Shown here piece by piece: positions 6,024-10,531 of a DNA stretch of 10,531 bases. Position numbers and translations under genes: made by a program. The stretch comes from UBA11795 sp964652755 (lineage in GTDB: Bacteria > Chloroflexota > Dehalococcoidia > Lucifugimonadales > UBA826): positions 1 to 10,531 of the forward strand of contig CAZZBP010000067.1 of assembly GCA_964652755.1 (NCBI GenBank). The letters are read 5' to 3'. The notes beneath the pieces are model-generated. The model had not been told where the DNA came from. It ran no database searches and was given only the letters and a program-made list of their open reading frames with translations. Each line of letters starts with the position of its first letter. The stretch's first letter is position 1.

Positions 6024-7111
6024 ATGGCCGTTCATGAAAAGACAGTTGTCGTACTTGGCGGAGCGGGCAGTGTCGGCGCCGAAACGGTACGCCAGCTTAA
6101 CCAACGTGGCAAGTTCGCAAAAATAATCGTTGCTGATCGGAACATTGAAGATGCCCAGCGCCTTGCTCAAAAAGTGGGTGCCGAAGCATCAGAAATTGAT
6201 GTGACTGACAGTCACGCGCTCCTAGAACTGATAAAAGGGACCAATGCTGTCCTTAACACAGCGGGTCCGTTCTTTCTCTATGGTACCGACGTAATCAGAT
6301 GTGCAATTGAGGCCAGGGTCCCCTATGCCGATGTAAATGATGAAGAGGAACCGATTTTGGAACTCTTTTCCACTGATGATGTCGACCGGGCTGCCCGAGA
6401 TGCTGGCATACCCCTCGTGGTAGGACTGGGAACCAGCCCAGGTCTTACCAATATTCTGACTCGTTACGGAGCCCAGGAGTTCGATACCGTCGAGTCGGTG
6501 CAGATAGCTTTGGCGACAGGCCCATGGACCNNNNNNNNNNGGTACCGGCAATGTCAGAGGAGGAAACGATCACATTACCATGGGCCCCAGGCAAAGGCCA
6601 AGTTCACATCGTTTCTCATCCAGAGCCTCTTACTTTGCCTCGGTTTTTCCCGGGTATCCAGGAAGTAGTGTTTAAGCTAGGGCATCCCCCGAATGTGAAT
6701 CAGCTTTATCGTGACCTGTCTAACTATGGTTTAACAAGTGAAGAATCCATACCTTATGGAACGAATGAGTTATCTCCCGCTGATTTTGTAGCTGCTTACC
6801 TCTCGACAGACCAGGCGGATGAGGTCTTCGGATTTAGTAAACTTACCCCTTATTCGATGCGCGAGGTCAGGATCGCCGGTAAACGAGACGATCGACCACT
6901 CAAATTACGTTATCAAGTCTCGATGAAGGGTGGTCCGATTGAATCCGGGCTCCCACTAGCGATAACTGCTGAGTTGCTTTCGAATGGTGACATATCAGCA
7001 GGACTTTTCTCTCCTGAAGCACTCGAACCCGGACCTTTCCTGCGTGCCTTTCCAGAGTTAGGGGCCCGGTCTCGGCTTATTCGTGAGGAAGAACCGTCCG
7101 CATTGGTCTAG
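6024..7111 (+). CDS. Saccharopine dehydrogenase-like NAD(P)-binding oxidoreductase, interrupted by assembly gap
   Basis: The protein belongs to the saccharopine dehydrogenase/reductase-like superfamily. It has an N-terminal Rossmann domain: VVVLGGAGSVG with GGAGSVG at 12-18, acidic strand-2 end VADRN (37-41), NTAGPFFLYG (78-87) and GLGTSPG (134-140). After residue 169 the sequence enters ten N. Coding resumes with VPAMSEEE, HPEPLTLPRFFPGIQEV, SPADFVAAYLSTDQADEVFGF and a GLFSPEAL segment near the C-terminus. Both parts align with the intact neighbour at 7521-8726, so they are one gene, not two. The apparent frame change comes only from the wrong gap length: an in-frame gap must be 2 modulo 3, and alignment to the neighbour suggests about 80 bases. 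The start ATG at 6024 has AAGGGA ten bases upstream. The reaction and substrate are unknown; a true lysine-pathway role is not shown. Confidence 0.85.
6531..6540. other. Assembly gap (ten N) inside a coding region
   Basis: A fixed run of N joins two contigs or read ends. The coding phase is complete at 6530 and resumes at the third codon base at 6541, so the real missing length should be 2 modulo 3. Comparison with the paralogue indicates about 26 missing residues. The gap is flanked by the inverted 9-mers GGCCCATGG (6519-6527) and CCATGGGCC (6578-6586). Confidence 0.9.
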
Positions 7112-7520
7112 CCTAAACGGTGTCAGGTGTTTTGTGACATGCTTCTAAATGTTTGGGACCATTGTTTGCCAAATATGCTTTTGGACAAACGGCCTTCCAA
7201 AGGTTGCGATCAGATCTGTTTACGTCGAGGTGACAGTAACAGGGAATTGCGGCGGTATTAGCGTTTTGGTTGGATTGTGAAATTGATTACTGTCTGACTT
7301 ATAGAAAAGGTTGAACAAATTTTTAGCAACTATAAGATGTTGCAATTCAGTCTACTTGAGATCTTTACAGAAGTTACACTATTTTGGAACCTGGCTCTGG
7401 CTGAAGCGGAATGTGTTTTGGAATACTTCTAATCCGAAAAGTTTTTGCGCTAACAGTTATTTTATGTCAAGTTTGAAAGAGTAAAAATACTTATTATTTA
7501 TTGAATCGGGGAGTCAAATT
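7112..7520. other. 409-bp AT-rich intergenic region between the two dehydrogenase genes, no gene
   Basis: No open frame with a start and ribosome site is seen on either strand. The right half is clearly AT-rich, suitable for a promoter, but no box pair with good spacing was found; TTGAAA at 7473-7478 lacks a good -10. An 8-bp inverted repeat GACAGTAA (7232-7239)/TTACTGTC (7287-7294) encloses 47 bases. A TGTCA/TGACA mini-stem follows the upstream stop but is too short to call a terminator. Confidence 0.5.
7508..7513 (+). promoter_or_regulatory. Shine-Dalgarno GGGGAG that decides the GTG start at 7521
   Basis: GGGGAG lies seven bases before GTG at 7521-7523. It supports this start, which places the Rossmann strand immediately after the N-terminus as in the paralogue. 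Confidence 0.7.
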
Positions 7521-8726
7521 GTGGAAAAACAAAAGTGTGTGATGCTGTTAGGGTGCGGCACTGTTGGCTCCCAAGCTTTCCAATGGCTCGTAAAAAACGG
7601 ACCTTTTAAATCTATCTTGCTGGTGGACGCTGATGTTGAACAGGCCACCCAATTAGCAGAAAACACGGAATTAGGCTCAATCGTTATATCTGGTATCGAA
7701 CAGGCGGACGTTAGTGACAGGGAGAAGATAGTGGATTTAATGAAGCGGTGTGTAATTGTGATAAACACGGTAGGGCCATTTTTTCGGTTTGGTCGAATAG
7801 CCGTGGAAGCCGCCATTGAAGCCGGTGTCCATTACGTGGACGTTAATGACGATGTGGAATCACTAAAAGACCTGCTCGAAGACAGCCACATTGAAGCCAC
7901 CATTCGAAAAAATAAGAAAAGCTTTGTTGTCGGTGCTGGCACCAGCCCAGGATCGACTGGACACATGGCTAGGATCGGAGCAGCTATGTTAGATTGTGTG
8001 AAATCCATCCATGTGTTTCTGGCTGCGACGATCTCCTGGCGTGGATACCCTGTTTTCTCCCATTTCACTCATTCGATGGGCAATCCCTCCGAATTTTACC
8101 TAAATGGTGAGTTTCATCCGGCTGAACCCTTCGAAAAGAAGGAATTGGTCCGCTTTCTGGGGATGGAGGAGGATACTGTTTGCTACGCCGTGGGGCATCC
8201 AGAACCCTTTGTTTTTCCCAGGCACTTCACCGGGGTGGAGGAGGTGACAATGAAATTAGGTAGGATTCCCAATTCATTAATGGAGATGTTTCGCGACTTT
8301 TATACATACGGATTAATGGATATGAACGAAATCATTTTAGATAACGGAACAAAGATCGTGCCCGCTGACTTCACCGCGGCATACCTAGCTTCAGATACGG
8401 CCGACAAAATTTTTGGTTTTAGCGTTGCAAAACCTCTATCAGCCCGGTTGGTAAAGGTGGTCGGGCTTATTGAAGGACAAAAAGCAACAATATGTTGTTA
8501 TCACACTTCAGTTTCAATATCTGGCCAGGACGCAGCGATAATCGCCTCTCTGCTTGTTAAAGAGGACGTATTAACAGAGGGTCTAACTACTGCCGAAGCT
8601 CTGGACCCGTGGCCAATCATGGATGAACTTCTAGGGGAGGATGGCGCATTTACTGTGGTTCACGAAGAGGAACAACGAACTTTTAAAGATCTCCCAGAAC
8701 TGGAGTTGTACCGCCGAGATACATGA
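7521..8726 (+). CDS. Saccharopine dehydrogenase-like NAD(P)-binding oxidoreductase, tandem paralogue
   Basis: This intact 401-residue protein is a diverged copy of the gene at 6024-7111. The Rossmann domain starts with VMLLGCGTVGSQ and the glycine motif GCGTVG at 11-16, followed by the acidic strand end LVDAD (34-38). Shared family blocks are INTVGPFFRFG (81-91), VDVNDDVE (106-113), VGAGTSPGSTGH (137-148), GHPEPFVFPRHFTGVEEV (225-242), PADFTAAYLASDTADKIFGF (281-300) and a C-terminal GLTTAEALDP (354-363). The fold is that of saccharopine reductase-like enzymes: a dinucleotide domain plus an inserted mixed alpha/beta domain. Start is GTG with GGGGAG upstream. The 409-bp spacer suggests its own promoter. 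It ends 21 bases from the convergent TPR gene with no visible terminator hairpin. The paralogues differ strongly around residues 170-225 and in the cofactor-loop residues, so substrates may differ. The substrate is unknown. Confidence 0.88.
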   Translation: MEKQKCVMLLGCGTVGSQAFQWLVKNGPFKSILLVDADVEQATQLAENTELGSIVISGIEQADVSDREKIVDLMKRCVIVINTVGPFFRFGRIAVEAAIEAGVHYVDVNDDVESLKDLLEDSHIEATIRKNKKSFVVGAGTSPGSTGHMARIGAAMLDCVKSIHVFLAATISWRGYPVFSHFTHSMGNPSEFYLNGEFHPAEPFEKKELVRFLGMEEDTVCYAVGHPEPFVFPRHFTGVEEVTMKLGRIPNSLMEMFRDFYTYGLMDMNEIILDNGTKIVPADFTAAYLASDTADKIFGFSVAKPLSARLVKVVGLIEGQKATICCYHTSVSISGQDAAIIASLLVKEDVLTEGLTTAEALDPWPIMDELLGEDGAFTVVHEEEQRTFKDLPELELYRRDT

Positions 8727-8747
8727 CAATTAACATAACATTGATAC

Positions 8748-10331
8748 TTATTTGTCGTAGAAACTCAACATGGAAGCTGCCGCCTCTACCAGACTTTTCG
8801 TATTTGATAATTCCACAACTTTTCTCAAATCATTATGCCCTTTCCCGCCTCCCGTAATCCAAAGCTGCGAAGCCCCGCGAACAAACAAGGCCTCCGGGTA
8901 ATCAGCTATTTGACTCAACACGATATTGGCATCTTCAAATGCTTTGTTGTATTCCTCCATTCCCAAATAGGATATAGATCTCGACACCCGGGCACCAATA
9001 AGAGACGAGTCTCGAGTCAATGCAGAACTTGAATCCTCAACTGCCTCAAAAAGATTATTGGATCTGAGGTGAGCCTCTGCCCTATTGGCGTACGCAGTAG
9101 CAAGGTCCGGATCAAGTTCGATTGCCTTGCTTGCATCGAATATGGCGAGATCCAGTTCTTTTACTGACGTGTACATGTACGAACGGTTAGAATAGGCTCT
9201 TGCGAAATTCCCATCTATCGTTATCGCTTGAGAGACGTCAGATAGCCCGAGCTCAACATTACCTAAACCAAAATTAGCCATCGCCCGTGTGTTGTATGCT
9301 TCCGCAAGTCCCCTATTTGATCCATTAACGGTGAACCTGTGGGTTCCTATCGCATCTTCAGCATCTGAAAGAGCTTCTTCATACAGTCCAATACTTGTGT
9401 AAGTGGTTGCCCTATTTATGTAGGCTTCGATATATGTACGATCCGATTGTATCGCCGAACTGTAATCCTTTATCGCTAGCTGATCAGAACCCTGGAGATC
9501 ATATGCCAACCCCCTATTGACATATGCGGTTGCTTTGATCTTGTTCGGACCGAAATCATGACCGTGCCAATTGATTAGTTTTGGTATGTTTTCATAAGCT
9601 TCTACCAAACTCGGTAGCAGTTCCATAGCCATAGTCGCATCCTGAACGGCAAGTTGCACATGACCTAGCTGGCGATGAGCCTGGGATCGATGTACCAGGG
9701 TCATTATTCTTAAATATAGGCTCGGTTCATGTTGTAATACTTTGTCAAAATCTATAATCGATTCATTTGAAAGATAAAGGTCCATAAAGGCATGGGCACG
9801 AATGAAATATGCATCAGGCCTGCTAGGTTCCATTTCTAGGGCCTTGCCTATGTCATTTATCGCCTTTTCATGCCGTTTTCTAGTACTTAGCAACCAGAGA
9901 TCACTTGTTGCACTCCCAGAGGAGCCGGGGACCGAATACAGACCAGAGTGTCCCATATCAACCAGTGCTGCCGCTCGTATAATGTATGGCTCCACGAGTT
10001 CAGGATTGATACCAAGAGCAGTTTCCGAATCTCTTATGGCATCTCCGTAGGTGTCTGTATCTCGGAGATATATGAGAGCGCGGCTGATGTAGCCACTTGA
10101 ATCCTTGGGATTATTCTCTATCTCAGAATTTAATGCTTCTAGTTCTTCATTGAAATTGTTTCTCGCCAGTTCATCCAGTGGTGAAGAAGTTTTGACGGGA
10201 TCCCCCTCAGCCTCCTCTGTAAGTTGGGAACCTTGACACCCAATCAAGAAGGCAAAGCCAAAGAAAAAAATCAGCAGGAAATACCCACCTACCTTCGAGA
10301 ACTTTACAGGGTTAACTACACATAGGGTCAT
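8748..10331 (-). CDS. TPR-repeat lipoprotein
   Basis: The 527-residue protein begins with a short basic stretch, then a hydrophobic segment (about 17-30) ending in the lipobox LIGC with Cys32 as the lipidated residue. It should be exported and membrane-anchored with the rest outside the cytoplasm. From about residue 60 to 500 it is built of tetratricopeptide repeats. At least nine units can be recognised from the repeating pattern of A-Y-x-N-R-A ... A-I-x-D-x-x-x-A-I-x-x-D-P. The best units start near AYVNRGLAYD (269), AYINRATTYT (303), AYNTRAMANF (344), AYSNRSYMYT (379) and AYANRAEAHL (413). TPR arrays are protein-binding scaffolds; the partner is unknown. No enzymatic domain is seen. The ATG at 10329-10331 has no clear Shine-Dalgarno but is the only start that leaves the signal peptide whole. 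It is divergent from the gene at 10493 and convergent with the dehydrogenase. Confidence 0.9.
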   Translation of the reverse strand: MTLCVVNPVKFSKVGGYFLLIFFFGFAFLIGCQGSQLTEEAEGDPVKTSSPLDELARNNFNEELEALNSEIENNPKDSSGYISRALIYLRDTDTYGDAIRDSETALGINPELVEPYIIRAAALVDMGHSGLYSVPGSSGSATSDLWLLSTRKRHEKAINDIGKALEMEPSRPDAYFIRAHAFMDLYLSNESIIDFDKVLQHEPSLYLRIMTLVHRSQAHRQLGHVQLAVQDATMAMELLPSLVEAYENIPKLINWHGHDFGPNKIKATAYVNRGLAYDLQGSDQLAIKDYSSAIQSDRTYIEAYINRATTYTSIGLYEEALSDAEDAIGTHRFTVNGSNRGLAEAYNTRAMANFGLGNVELGLSDVSQAITIDGNFARAYSNRSYMYTSVKELDLAIFDASKAIELDPDLATAYANRAEAHLRSNNLFEAVEDSSSALTRDSSLIGARVSRSISYLGMEEYNKAFEDANIVLSQIADYPEALFVRGASQLWITGGGKGHNDLRKVVELSNTKSLVEAAASMLSFYDK

Positions 10332-10355
10332 ATTATTAATGTTTCATTTTTGCTA

Positions 10356-10416
10356 GGCCTAATAGGCCCATGGGTTCTTCATGTTGACTTTCATTATAGA
10401 GGGGACGGGCCCATGG
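10356..10416. promoter_or_regulatory. Repeated palindromic words, candidate operator region of a divergent gene pair
   Basis: A 13-bp palindrome GGCCTA-A-TAGGCC (10356-10368) overlaps the first of two direct copies of GGCCCATGG (10365-10373 and 10408-10416), whose starts are 43 bases apart. The second copy lies just upstream of a minus-strand TATAAT, the first just downstream of the start point it predicts. This arrangement would suit a repressor bound at two sites about four helical turns apart. No binding protein is identified. Confidence 0.4.
10393..10398 (-). promoter_or_regulatory. Perfect TATAAT -10 box for the TPR lipoprotein gene
   Basis: Read on the minus strand the hexamer is TATAAT, 61 bases upstream of the ATG at 10331. 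No good -35 box lies 16-18 bases further upstream; the spacer holds the GGCCCATGG copy at 10408-10416. The promoter may therefore be activator-dependent or may only resemble a -10. Confidence 0.4.
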
Positions 10417-10418
10417 TA

Positions 10419-10448
10419 TTGCCACAATTAATAGGCATCATCTATGAT
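10419..10448 (+). promoter_or_regulatory. Candidate sigma-70-type promoter of the gene at 10493
   Basis: TTGCCA (10419-10424), an 18-base spacer, then TATGAT (10443-10448). Both boxes match five of six. It starts two bases after the second GGCCCATGG copy, 44 bases before the ATG. Confidence 0.5.
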
Positions 10449-10492
10449 CCCTAAAGATTAGTAGTTAACTAGAGGCATTAAGGAGAGAATTT

Positions 10493-10531
10493 ATGGTTAC
10501 TGCATTGACGGGTGAACAGATTGAAGAAATC
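10493..10531 (+). CDS. Start of a probable phytanoyl-CoA dioxygenase (PhyH) family protein, cut by window edge
   Basis: Only 13 codons are visible (MVTALTGEQIEEI). AGGAGA at 10481-10486 lies six bases before the ATG, so a real gene start is well supported. The LTxEQIEE pattern right after the start is typical of bacterial PhyH-family Fe(II)/2-oxoglutarate dioxygenases, where it precedes a GF/GY-x-V segment. That is too short for a firm family call, and other families can begin this way. The gene runs off the right edge. Confidence 0.45.
   Translation, partial: MVTALTGEQIEEI

Noticed and set aside
6524..7111. Second half of the first dehydrogenase as a separate gene
   Set aside because: It has no start codon or ribosome site of its own and continues the family alignment across the N run.

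Overview
The window reads as an ordinary bacterial chromosome segment of mid-range base composition. A run of ten N at 6531-6540 shows that it is draft or scaffolded sequence. Gene content (panB/panC, an epoxide-hydrolase-type alpha/beta hydrolase, an M19 dipeptidase, a xylose-isomerase-like TIM barrel, two saccharopine-dehydrogenase-like oxidoreductases, a TPR lipoprotein and the start of a probable phytanoyl-CoA dioxygenase) resembles uncultured marine heterotrophs such as SAR202-type Chloroflexota. This is inference from gene content only; no taxonomic marker is present.

Layout. (1) 1-2797, minus strand, read right to left: alpha/beta hydrolase, a broken DUF2520 Rossmann gene, panB, and the 5' part of panC running off the left edge. 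The packing is tight enough to be one operon, with a candidate promoter at 2827-2856. (2) 2798-3224 is a non-coding divergent spacer. (3) 3225-5491, plus strand: M19 dipeptidase (GTG start) and a TIM-barrel isomerase/epimerase-like gene with its own near-consensus promoter at 4557-4585. (4) 5492-6023 is non-coding, with a perfect 10-bp inverted repeat and a 13-bp palindrome. (5) 6024-8726, plus strand: two diverged tandem saccharopine-dehydrogenase-like genes, the first interrupted by the N run, separated by 409 bp without a gene. (6) 8748-10331, minus strand: a TPR-repeat lipoprotein, convergent with the second dehydrogenase. (7) 10332-10492: a divergent regulatory spacer with repeated GGCCCATGG words and candidate promoters on both strands. 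(8) 10493 to the end: the first 13 codons of a probable phytanoyl-CoA dioxygenase.

How the genes fit together. panB and panC catalyse two steps of pantothenate synthesis. The DUF2520 gene beside them belongs to a family often found next to panC and may once have supplied a reductase-like function; here it carries a frameshift and an in-frame stop. The plus-strand genes look like small-molecule catabolism (dipeptide or N-acyl hydrolysis, sugar-like isomerisation, NAD(P)-dependent oxidoreduction). They sit in separate transcription units with no transporter or regulator, so a shared pathway is only a hypothesis.

I found no CRISPR array, transposase, phage gene, tRNA or rRNA, and no clear new defence or mobile system. 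The most useful irregularities are the decayed DUF2520 gene, panC without a conventional start codon at its expected N-terminus, the mis-sized assembly gap, and the repeated palindromic words between the TPR and dioxygenase genes.
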